The notes under the pieces: generated by a model
The model's database searches: none
What the model was told of the DNA's origin: nothing
Seen by the model: only the letters and a program-made list of their open reading frames with translations
Translations under genes and position numbers: made by a program
Part shown: positions 1 to 7,846 of the stretch, piece by piece
How positions within the stretch are numbered: position 1 is the stretch's first letter
How the letters are laid out: each line of letters starts with the position of its first letter
Source of the DNA: Actinomycetes bacterium
Lineage (GTDB): Bacteria > Actinomycetota > Acidimicrobiia > Acidimicrobiales > GCA-2861595
NCBI GenBank assembly: GCA_023264975.1
Contig: JAHFUS010000040.1
Location: 1 to 38,998 of the forward strand
Reading direction: 5' to 3'
Length of the DNA: 38,998 nt

Positions 1-115
1 CGACGAACTCACCGCCGCCGAGGCGCACATGCTCGGTGATCCGAGGCCGATCATCTACCGGATCGCGCCCTGATGACTTCAACAGTCACTCACGACCGAC
101 TTCCGGAGGTCTGAG
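1..115. repeat. Terminal inverted repeat, left copy
   Basis: Base i pairs with base 38997-i without mismatch over 115 bp, so this is an exact inverted copy of 38882-38996. Identity stops abruptly at 115/116. It contains the 3' end of a reading frame and about 40 bp beyond its stop. The sharp outer boundary and the gene end inside it suggest the end of a repeated mobile element such as an insertion sequence, present in two opposite copies. The alternative is an assembly break at a repeat. Confidence 0.95.
2..73 (+). CDS. 3' end of an unidentified gene (partial)
   Basis: The frame opens before the window and encodes the last 23 residues of a protein, ending ...IIYRIAP followed by TGA. The same 23 residues are encoded on the opposite strand at the other end of the window. 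If the repeat is an insertion element, this would be its transposase or recombinase C-terminus, but 23 residues are too few for me to recognise a family. I give no function. Confidence 0.5.
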   Translation, partial: DELTAAEAHMLGDPRPIIYRIAP

Positions 116-630
116 TCTTCGAAGCGATGTCGCCCGAAAGCGAAGAGCACGCGCAGTCTAGGCAGCTGTTGAAGAAGTACAGCTCGGTCGGTGGGGGAAG
201 CGGTCTCGATGTCGTCGTGAACACAGACCTGGTCCTCATCGCTATCGATGCGCTCGAGATCCTCGACTTGGGGTCTGAGGCGCACCACGTTGCCCTTCCA
301 CCGGGTCGGCCAGCGTGAAGCGAATATCGGCCCCTCGACGGAGCGTTCGATGCAGCGATGATCGCTTAGGCCGTCGAGGGGGTCGAACGGCGACCGGTGT
401 GAACTCACGTAGCCAGGTTGCCACGTAAAGCGGCCACCCTGCGCTCGTCACTGATGGCAACCTTCTGCCTGACGGGCAGGAAGGGAGAAGGGCCCCAACC
501 GTTCGGCGCATCCCAGAGGGTGCCGCGTGAACGGACCGATGGGCCAACTCGACGGATGGAACCGCCTTAGCTTAGGAAGCGTTCCACTCCCGCCCGACAG
601 GTTTGCGGCTCCGGCGGAGTGCCGTTGGCG
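116..630. other. Stretch without a supported gene
   Basis: The sequence between the terminal repeat and the stop codon of the 1029-aa gene is visibly lower in GC than the DISARM genes. A minus-strand frame from 408 down to 79 is open for 109 codons and runs into the terminal repeat, and a plus-strand frame at 127-318 is open for 63 codons. Neither has a convincing ribosome-binding site or a recognisable motif, and each lies opposite the other. I see no promoter or strong terminator. Confidence 0.4.
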
Positions 631-3600
631 TTAGACAAAGGGGTCGTCGTGCGGGATGTCGTCGCTCCAGTAGGCGTACCGTTCGGCAAGGAAGTGCTCG
701 ATCGCGGGAAGGTCTGGCGTCCCCTGGTGAACATCCAATCCGACTCCCTTCAGGAATACAACGAGTCCGAAGACACGATTGTACTCCAGATTCTCCAGTG
801 AGAACACGGCCAGCGGAACCCCCTTGAGCATCGCCGTCTCAGGTTCGAACGCAAGCATCTGAAAGGTCATTCGCGCCTCGTCCCCCTTCGGTCCCGGATC
901 GCTGACGTAGCGATCGAGTCCGAGCATTTGCATCCGGTGGTTCGTCGCCGCACTCGCAATGCAGTTGAGAATGTGCCAGTCGCGCCAACCCCGTCGACGA
1001 AGCTCGTCGACCGTGGTGGCGAACTCTGGGCTTGCCATCAGTCGGGCCAACGTGAACGGGAAGAGTTCAGCGACACGCTCGTAGCGTCGCCGAATAGCAT
1101 CCATCGCCTCGCCTTGGTCGTAGGTAGGCCCCGGACCGTCCTGCCAAGCAAGCTCCGGCGCGGTCGCCGGGATGTACCTCGCTTCCTGTACAGCGATAGG
1201 AAGGGCTATCCCGGGTCGAAGCCCCTCATAGCCATCGTGGGCGATCCAGTACAACAACTCGTCGAATAGTGGCCCAAACCCGATCTTGTGACTCAGCCCT
1301 CGCTTGAATGCCTCCTCGATCCGTGCCATGAACTGCTCAACCGGAAGAACTGAGGCCTCGGCGAGTATCGACGACAGCACAGCCAGAAGTTCCACGCGAA
1401 CCGGCTCTTCGCTTCCGCTGACGGAGTCGGACCATGGAGTGAGCAGCACCTTCCAGTGACGCCCTTCGTTCGAAGGCAATGGATGAGCTCGCTCACCGCT
1501 GGTAGCGCCAAGGGCGACGCTGACATGGATGTCGGTGTTCAGAAGCGCGAGGTCGTCGCTGGCGAGCTCTGCGAGAAGAACTTCTGCAGCCGCTGCGAGT
1601 CGTTGGATTGCGCGCGCAGTTATGGGTTCGTTCGCGCCGATGATTGTCCAAGTCGTACCGAGTCCGGCGAACGAGATCCGCCACTCGTCTTTCACGTCGC
1701 CCATCCATTCGCCGAACAGCTGGGCACGAACGACATCGATCCACTCGTCGGCTTCGCGCGGTGCAGTCTCGGCGATGATGCCCTGCACCTCGTTCCACAT
1801 GCCCGCAAGCTCGAGGAGGTGCTTGACCTTTGTCGCGAGTATCGGAATAAGGTCTCGGGACGCGAGGTAGATCCACATCAGCTCATACATCATTCGCTCG
1901 ACTCGGTGATCATCGAGATCGAGAGTTGAGACAAGGTTGGAGTGAAGTATCAGGCCTGCCTCGGCGGCGGCCGCGCTGGAGAACCAACTACCCAGCCCGT
2001 AATCCATGTGGGCAGCGATTGATACTCCCTGCGCAAACAGGTCTTGAAGATCATCGTCGTTGGAGTTCGCAGCGACTCGGGCGGCGAGAAGAACCGACTG
2101 CTTGGCCGCATGCAGAAAGCCAAGCTGCTCGTAACAGTCTGCGATCAAGAACATCGCGAGAAGCGAGCCACGAATCGAATCACCCGACCACCATCCGACT
2201 TTCGCCCGGTGGAACTCGCGTAACGCGGCGACGTACTTGTCTGACCGCCGGAGCGCAATTGCTCGATCCCTGCATCGGGCTGCTGCCGCAGCCCGGCCGG
2301 CGGTCTTCTCGACCTGTTCGTCGACGGCGTCGGCGAGCGCTCGATACAACGGGTGGTCGACGATTAGCGGAGTGAGGATGCTGAGGAGGTCAGCAAGGCG
2401 CTCGACGGGGAACAGCGCCGCCTGTTCGAACAAGCTGGTGAGCTCGAGCCAGAGGCTCATGCCCGCGTCGACGTCCACCATCACGTCCTCTGCCGACACA
2501 CCGACGTCGTCCATCTCGAGGTTCAGGTCACCTTCCTCGTCGACGAGGTGGGCGACGTCGGGCACCGGTTCATCGGTGACCTCAATGCGAAAGGCGTCAG
2601 GCTGCATGTTGAGGTGGCCGAGAATTTGGAGCAGGACGGCCCGTCGGTTCGGGGTCGGTCCGGTATCGAGCAGGCCGCTCACTCGATGACGCAAGCGATC
2701 GTTCCATTCGGCCAAGCACTCGGCCGTGAGCGTGGTCTTGCCTCGCATGAAGGCGCCGAGGCAGTACATGAGTAGGACGCTTCCGTCCTCCAGCTCGAAG
2801 GGATCGTCCGCTTCGCAGGAATGCTCTACGAACTCAGCGGCAAGTGCATCCGCCGGAGTGAGATCGCCCGTGCCGCGAAGAGTCGCGACGGCAACCTCGT
2901 ACCTCGCTCGCCAATGGAGATCGTCGTCGAACTCGTCACCGAGGAAGAGGCGCATGTGACCTAGCCAGAAGGGAAGATCGGGCCGCTCGGGTAGATGGAA
3001 CGTCGCTCGCCGCAGCCCGCTCTTGATTGCGAGAAGATCCGCGAGAGTGTTCACTGGCTCTCGCTCTCGCCACGCATCCCGTAGTTCGCCGTACCACTCC
3101 GGCGAGCCGTCCTCCCTCGCAGGTGGCGCAAGTTCTGCCGGCAGGGATAGATACCGAGCCGCTATCCAGAAGGTGTCGCTCTGCGCCAGCTCCTGCGCGA
3201 CGGCACGTGAGTCCAGTACGTCCAACGTGACGCCGTGCGCCTCTTGGACGTCTGTCTGAAGCTGGTGCCGCGGGCCGACCGGCAGCTCGCCGCCGACTAC
3301 AGCAACGATGTGATCGACCTTCGATCCGCTCCCCATGATCTTGTCGACGTCCGCCCTGATCTTCGTCGTTAGCCCGTCCTGCTGAAGGGTGCAAGCAAAG
3401 ACGATCGTGTCCTCAGACGAGCGCGCGAGGAACGCCCCGTGAGCACCCAACTCACTTGCCAGGTAGGTGCGGAAGGTCTCAAGATCCCGGCCCTGATCAC
3501 CACCCGCTCCGACTGGGCCAGTTGCCGGAACAACGTTGGTGACGATCCGTGCTCGAGCGAGGTGTCGTGCTAGCTCCTCGAACTCGTGATGTCCGTTGCG

Positions 3601-3720
3601 CCCAGTGAGCTCGTTGAGAGCAAACCGAATCATACCGGCAACTTCTTCGGGCGAAGCCACGCCCACATCGTGCCCCCGCTCACTTCGGTCTGCACGCGCT
3701 TGTCCCGGCGAATCATTCAC
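631..3720 (-). CDS. Restriction-endonuclease-like / helical-repeat protein, candidate defence effector
   Basis: This encodes 1029 residues from a GTG start. Residues about 28-195 look like a PD-(D/E)xK-type nuclease domain. There is a glycine-rich GGDQGRDLETF segment (acidic residues 75, 79 and 81), then a beta strand FACTLQQDG near 108-116 with a lysine at 120, which is the usual order of such active sites. The remaining 800 or so residues are predominantly helical and include TPR-like stretches around 500-620. No ATPase motif is visible. Local GC is near 60%, against more than 70% in the DISARM genes, which suggests separate acquisition. It abuts conjugation relics on the opposite strand and lies about 1.5 kb from drmC. 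Nuclease plus helical-repeat architectures are common in anti-phage and abortive proteins, so a defence role is my inference. The domain assignment is by eye and needs a profile or structure search. Confidence 0.6.
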   Translation of the reverse strand: MNDSPGQARADRSERGHDVGVASPEEVAGMIRFALNELTGRNGHHEFEELARHLARARIVTNVVPATGPVGAGGDQGRDLETFRTYLASELGAHGAFLARSSEDTIVFACTLQQDGLTTKIRADVDKIMGSGSKVDHIVAVVGGELPVGPRHQLQTDVQEAHGVTLDVLDSRAVAQELAQSDTFWIAARYLSLPAELAPPAREDGSPEWYGELRDAWREREPVNTLADLLAIKSGLRRATFHLPERPDLPFWLGHMRLFLGDEFDDDLHWRARYEVAVATLRGTGDLTPADALAAEFVEHSCEADDPFELEDGSVLLMYCLGAFMRGKTTLTAECLAEWNDRLRHRVSGLLDTGPTPNRRAVLLQILGHLNMQPDAFRIEVTDEPVPDVAHLVDEEGDLNLEMDDVGVSAEDVMVDVDAGMSLWLELTSLFEQAALFPVERLADLLSILTPLIVDHPLYRALADAVDEQVEKTAGRAAAAARCRDRAIALRRSDKYVAALREFHRAKVGWWSGDSIRGSLLAMFLIADCYEQLGFLHAAKQSVLLAARVAANSNDDDLQDLFAQGVSIAAHMDYGLGSWFSSAAAAEAGLILHSNLVSTLDLDDHRVERMMYELMWIYLASRDLIPILATKVKHLLELAGMWNEVQGIIAETAPREADEWIDVVRAQLFGEWMGDVKDEWRISFAGLGTTWTIIGANEPITARAIQRLAAAAEVLLAELASDDLALLNTDIHVSVALGATSGERAHPLPSNEGRHWKVLLTPWSDSVSGSEEPVRVELLAVLSSILAEASVLPVEQFMARIEEAFKRGLSHKIGFGPLFDELLYWIAHDGYEGLRPGIALPIAVQEARYIPATAPELAWQDGPGPTYDQGEAMDAIRRRYERVAELFPFTLARLMASPEFATTVDELRRRGWRDWHILNCIASAATNHRMQMLGLDRYVSDPGPKGDEARMTFQMLAFEPETAMLKGVPLAVFSLENLEYNRVFGLVVFLKGVGLDVHQGTPDLPAIEHFLAERYAYWSDDIPHDDPFV

Positions 3721-4143
3721 TGGGTCACCAGACGTTCGGGGCCGACGTCCAGCTCGATGCCCGGCGGCTCGGGCGCTTCCGTGCCCCAGGTGCCGCCGTC
3801 ACGCTCTCAGCGCCGCATCGATCGCGACGCGACGCACCTGGCCGCCGACGAGAAGCAGCGCGTGCGAGCCAGCTTCCGAGTCGGCGCCCGTCACCAGCGG
3901 GCGAGAAGCGCGGTGCGGGAGAGGGAGAGCGAGCTGGTGGCCGGCTACTCCGAGCTGGAGTACGCCGGGTTCCTCACTATCAGCGCGGAGGACCCGGTCA
4001 AGCTGGCCCGGTCCTGCACGGAACACGAGCAGGTGGCCGCCCAGGCGGGCCTGGAGCTGCGGGCCCTCGACGGCCGCCACGAGCTCGGCGTGGTGTGCGC
4101 GCTGCCCGTCGGACGAGGTCTGTCGAGGAGGAGGTTCTCGTGA
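3721..4143 (+). pseudogene. SCO6880-family conjugation protein, C-terminal fragment
   Basis: From about 3775 the frame reads like the C-terminus of the actinobacterial SCO6880 family. That family is encoded next to PrgI-like and VirB4-like proteins in conjugative type IV secretion loci. A charged helical region is followed by an ELEYAGFLTISA-like segment and a C-terminal LELRALDGRHELG segment. The 5' part of the gene is missing: just upstream lies the start codon of the oppositely oriented 1029-aa gene, so the break is near 3721-3775. The stop TGA overlaps the next gene's GTG start (GTGA), the spacing expected of an intact operon before decay. Confidence 0.65.
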
Positions 4144-4997
4144 GGGGCCTGTTCCAGCGGTTGCGCCTGCCCCGCCACCGGGCGACCACCGCACACCTGT
4201 GCTCTGCCTAGCCATTCGCGGCCGAGGCCAGGCTGGGGTCGGCCAGCGTCTACCTCGGGACCGACGTACTCACCGGCGGTGGCGGGTTCGCCTATGACCC
4301 GTTCGGGGCGTGCCGCAGCCGCCTGGTCAACAACCCGAACGTGCGTATAGCCGGTGAGCCTGGTACCGGGAAGTCGGCTACGGCCAAGTGCCTGATCTAC
4401 CGGGCCTGCGGGGTGTTCGGCCGGTGGGTGGCAATCGCCGACCCCAAGGGCGAGTACCTCCCCCTCGCCGACGCCCTCGGCTTGTCAGTGGTGAAGCTCC
4501 ACCCCGGCGGCCGGTCCCGGGTCAATCCCCTCGACCCCGGCCCGGGTGCGGAGGTCGAGGGTGCCGAGGAGACGACCCGCCGTCAGGCCGCGCTGGTGTC
4601 CGCGCTGCTCGGGACGGTGCTACGCCGCGACCTCACGCCGGTCGAGGACGCCGTGCTCGGCTGGTCCACCCTGCACCTGGCGCGGGCGGCGCACGCCGCG
4701 GACCCGCCGACGCTGGCCGACCTGGCTGGAGTCATGGTTGACCCGCCGGATTCGATGGCGACCAGGGCCCGGGCGTCGACGACGGACCTGGCCCGGTCCG
4801 TCGAGTCGCCGTCTACGGCCTCGGCAAGCTGCGTGACCGCTCGCTGCGGGGCATGTTCGACGGGCAGACCAACGTCTTCGTCGACTGGTCGGGGCCGGGC
4901 CTGGTGCTCGACCTGTCGGCCGTGCACCACGAACCCGAGGCGCTCCGGCTCGAACTCTTGGCGACAACGGCGTGGCTCCAAGCCGTGCTGGCGAAGC
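4140..4997 (+). pseudogene. VirB4/TraC-like conjugation ATPase, broken and truncated
   Basis: A GTG start overlaps the stop of the SCO6880 relic. After 23 codons there is an in-frame TAG (about 4209) where relatives have a tyrosine or similar residue. The frame then continues with Walker A GEPGTGKSATAK (near 4354-4389) and a DPKGEY segment typical of VirB4-like ATP-binding proteins of actinobacterial conjugation systems. Near 4812 the frame shifts by one base: the continuation LRDRSLRGMFDGQTNVFVDW is in another frame. Family-like sequence ends at about LAKP (4997), after which no Walker B region appears. The gene therefore has a nonsense codon, a frameshift and a lost 3' half. Its break marks one edge of the DISARM insertion. 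Confidence 0.75.
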
Positions 4998-5258
4998 CGA
5001 TCGAAACCGCGCGACTCCGCATCAGACCCATCGAACCACCCATCAAAGCGGCGATGAGATGGTTCGATCGGCCCTGGTTCCCTGGACTTGCCGGCACGGT
5101 GGGTCATGACGGCCCTCATGAGCGATCAGGAGTAGGCGAGCGACGCATCTCTATGCGGATCCAGCTGGTCTCCCGCTCGGGACTCGTCTCAGTTTGCGGG
5201 CCTTCTCTGTGTCGTGCAGGAACGCCGAAGGGCCGAGCCACGGGCCCGGGCCAGCACG
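4998..5258. other. Junction spacer between conjugation relic and drmC
   Basis: No gene is supported here. The sequence joins the broken VirB4-like gene to the 3' end of drmC. A GC-rich palindrome, CGGGCCCGGGCC around 5240-5251, lies just downstream of the drmC stop and could be part of a terminator, but no T run follows it on the minus strand. Confidence 0.4.
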
Positions 5259-6008
5259 CTACGGGTCGACGGCTCGGAGTACGCCGCGGGAGATGAGGGC
5301 GTCGAAGTGACGCTGCACCTGCGCGGCGACGCCACCGCCGTGGCACAGGACGCCGAGCTCGATGTTGCGGTCGTACGCGGCGCTGGTCATGTTGGCACTC
5401 GTCAAGAGCACGTCGTGGCTGTCGACGATGACGGCCTTGGCGTGGAGCTTGGCGTCCGCGGGCTCCCGCTCGTCGACCGGCCACTCGTAGACGCGGTAGC
5501 TCGCGTAGGCGTGGGCTCCTCCTCCGCCGTCGAGCATCTGCGCAGACTCTAGGATCAGGTTGACGTGAACGCCTCGATCGACGGCGGCGTCGAGCGCGGC
5601 CATCACCGGTCCGATCCGATACGCGGCGAAGCTCACCATGGTCACCCGCTCTGACGCGCTGTCGATGAGTTGGCGCACGACTTCGGAGGTGAGGCGCACC
5701 GGGGCGGCCGGCGAGTCGGGCCCGGTGACGACGACCTCCACCGAGACGCCGTCATGGCTGCCTCGTGCCGCCTCGACCGCCTCGAATGCCATGGTGAGGG
5801 CAGAACCGGGTAAATCGGGCTCGTCGGCCCATGCCCGGTTCACGCAGTCGACCTCTCGCTGATGGAGCGCCGGCACCGTTGTCCTCGCCCGAGCCGCGTG
5901 GGCGTCGGTGAACCGGTCGGCCGGCCGGTATGCCTCCGCCAACGCTCTTGCATGGGCGGCGCTGAGCGAACGGGCCGCCGCAGCGACAGCCGCTGCTACC
6001 TCGCTCAC
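5259..6008 (-). CDS. drmC: DISARM protein DrmC, phospholipase D-like
   Basis: This is a 249-residue protein with one PLD (HKD) motif: H189, K191 and D196 in LHAKAVIVD, followed by LLTSANMTSAAYDRNIELG, the usual S/N-containing extension. Single-HKD proteins of this size at the end of drmA-drmB operons are DrmC, a PLD-family accessory component of DISARM. The GTG start overlaps the drmB stop (GTGA), showing tight translational coupling. It is the last gene of the operon. In published DISARM work DrmC is dispensable for at least some phages, so loss here would not necessarily disable the system. The reading frame is intact. Confidence 0.9.
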   Translation of the reverse strand: MSEVAAAVAAAARSLSAAHARALAEAYRPADRFTDAHAARARTTVPALHQREVDCVNRAWADEPDLPGSALTMAFEAVEAARGSHDGVSVEVVVTGPDSPAAPVRLTSEVVRQLIDSASERVTMVSFAAYRIGPVMAALDAAVDRGVHVNLILESAQMLDGGGGAHAYASYRVYEWPVDEREPADAKLHAKAVIVDSHDVLLTSANMTSAAYDRNIELGVLCHGGGVAAQVQRHFDALISRGVLRAVDP

Positions 6009-7846
6009 CCGAAGAACCCGAGGCCGGCATGACGGAAGGTGTCGACCAGCACCGACCGGTCGAGGTAGCGGTTGCCGCGCTCACAGCTGGTCTCGGCGAC
6101 GAGAAGGCAGGCGTGGCAGGCGGCGCCATGGATGGCGCTCGTCGCCGCTGCCGGCTCATGGTCGGCGCAGAGGGGATCGGAGCTGCACAGGCCGGCCCGT
6201 TCGAGCACCCGTCCGAGGATCGGCCCCAGCTCCGACGCCTGCCCGAGGTGCACCAGCCCGCCGAGCGTGCCCTCGGCGTCGGGCGCCGATGTGTACAGAA
6301 GGATCCCGGCCATCGGCGTCGGCCCTTCGTGCGGTCCCCGGCCGTAAATCCGCTCGCTGATCGACGCGGAGGAGTAGCCGCACTCGATGGCCAGCTCATT
6401 GATCAGCGCGTGGGACAAGGAGTGCAGGAGCACGAACCGCTCGCCGGGCCAACCCTCGCTGGGGTCGAGGCCTCTGGCTTGCCGCCACTCCCGGTGGGCC
6501 CGGCGCATGGCGACGAAGAGCGGGTTGTCGAAGGCGGTCGACTCCCATGCCTGGACGGCGGCTTCGTGGAGGCGCACCAGGATCCCCTCGCCGCGGTTCT
6601 CCACCACGGGCACCCACGTCGGTGCACCCTTGGCCTCGAGGCGGACGACGGCCCGACCGTCCCCGGGCTCACCGGCGCTGATCCGTGTGAAGCCGTACAG
6701 GGCCGTGACCACCCGGAGCCGATGGGCGAGCGTGACACCAGCCAGCGTTGAGGACAGTTCGGTCGGCGCGACGATGGGTTCGGCCTCGAAATGAGGGGAC
6801 GTCTGGCCCTGGGAGCCGGCCGTGAGCGCGGCCCATTCCGGAGCACGCACGTCGACCCCCGACGGCGGCGCCGAGCCGGCTCGGCGCGCTTCGACGGCGT
6901 CCCAGACCTCGTCGAGGCCATAGCCGGCAAAGGCAGCCGCCAGCGATCGGTCGGACGAGAGTGCGTAGGTGAGGACCTCCTTCACCGGCATCTTGGCGAA
7001 GGCCGCCCAGTAGTCGTAGACGAGCTGGCCGAGCGAGCCTCCGCCGGCGGGCAGTGACAGCACCGACACGCTGGCGTTGAACCAGAGGTTCGACGCCCCC
7101 AGCACCATGGTCCTGAGCTGCTCGGTACAGGGCTCGGTGGCCAAACCGAGGTGGGGGTGGCGGCCCCGGCACTGGGGCATCATCTCCGTGGCCACCGGCC
7201 CGAACGCCTTGGCCAAAGTCGACCCTGCATCGCACGTCAGGCAGGTGACTCGAAGGTCGGTGGCGCGACCGCCGGAGCCCGTGTCGTTGACCCGCAGGAC
7301 CGGGTTGGAACACGTCGGCTTCCCGTCATGGGCGAACTTCACCCAAGGGAACTCGTCGAGGTGCCCCTCGGCGCACCCGGCCACGAACCGGGCGGGCACC
7401 GCTGGCGGAGGGCGCTTCGCCCGGTCGCAGTTCGGGTGGGTGTAGCGGGTCCAGTCGATCCGGTACGGGTTGTGGTCGAGCTTGAGCGCGCCCGATGACA
7501 CTGGAAATAGCCGGTTGCAGGCGGTGCAGCGGAGCCATCTCGGGAACACGGTGACCGGGACGCCGACGCGGGCCCAGTCGTCGTATGGGTTGTTCGTGGT
7601 CTGAGGTTCGGCGGGTAGCGCCCGGAGGACCTCGACCTGCGGCCCGACACGCGCCCGCACGGCATCGAGCAGGCGGTCCTCGGTGACCACCGCCTGGCGG
7701 GTGATATCCCAGCGGTCGAGGCCGCCGACCATGACGCTGAGGCTGGGAAGGTCGATGAGCGAGCCCACGCCGTAAGAGTGGACGGCCTGGCTCGGGCGGA
7801 TCGAACCAACCCGCACCGGTCCGTCGTAGGCGCCGGTCCGGGTCAC
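6005..7846 (-). CDS. drmB: DISARM protein DrmB, DUF1998
   Basis: This is a 613-residue protein. The N-terminus (VRVGSIRPSQAVHSYGVGS) is typical of DrmB. Cysteine pairs (C107/C110 in LRCTACN, then CLTCD and later CHAC near the C-terminus) suggest metal binding. Residues about 465-535 carry the DUF1998 signature: LLHSLSHALINELA, then SERIYG and GILLYTSAPDAEGTLGGL. DrmB partners the DrmA helicase, and the DrmAB complex is the core shared by all DISARM classes. The GTG start overlaps the drmA stop by 4 nt, and its own stop overlaps drmC. The frame is intact across its whole length. Confidence 0.93.
   Translation of the reverse strand: MTRTGAYDGPVRVGSIRPSQAVHSYGVGSLIDLPSLSVMVGGLDRWDITRQAVVTEDRLLDAVRARVGPQVEVLRALPAEPQTTNNPYDDWARVGVPVTVFPRWLRCTACNRLFPVSSGALKLDHNPYRIDWTRYTHPNCDRAKRPPPAVPARFVAGCAEGHLDEFPWVKFAHDGKPTCSNPVLRVNDTGSGGRATDLRVTCLTCDAGSTLAKAFGPVATEMMPQCRGRHPHLGLATEPCTEQLRTMVLGASNLWFNASVSVLSLPAGGGSLGQLVYDYWAAFAKMPVKEVLTYALSSDRSLAAAFAGYGLDEVWDAVEARRAGSAPPSGVDVRAPEWAALTAGSQGQTSPHFEAEPIVAPTELSSTLAGVTLAHRLRVVTALYGFTRISAGEPGDGRAVVRLEAKGAPTWVPVVENRGEGILVRLHEAAVQAWESTAFDNPLFVAMRRAHREWRQARGLDPSEGWPGERFVLLHSLSHALINELAIECGYSSASISERIYGRGPHEGPTPMAGILLYTSAPDAEGTLGGLVHLGQASELGPILGRVLERAGLCSSDPLCADHEPAAATSAIHGAACHACLLVAETSCERGNRYLDRSVLVDTFRHAGLGFFG

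Noticed and set aside
79-408. 109-codon minus-strand frame running into the left terminal repeat
   Set aside because: It has no ribosome-binding site or recognisable motif, overlaps a competing plus-strand frame, and its last codons fall in the repeat, where the right copy does not continue it.
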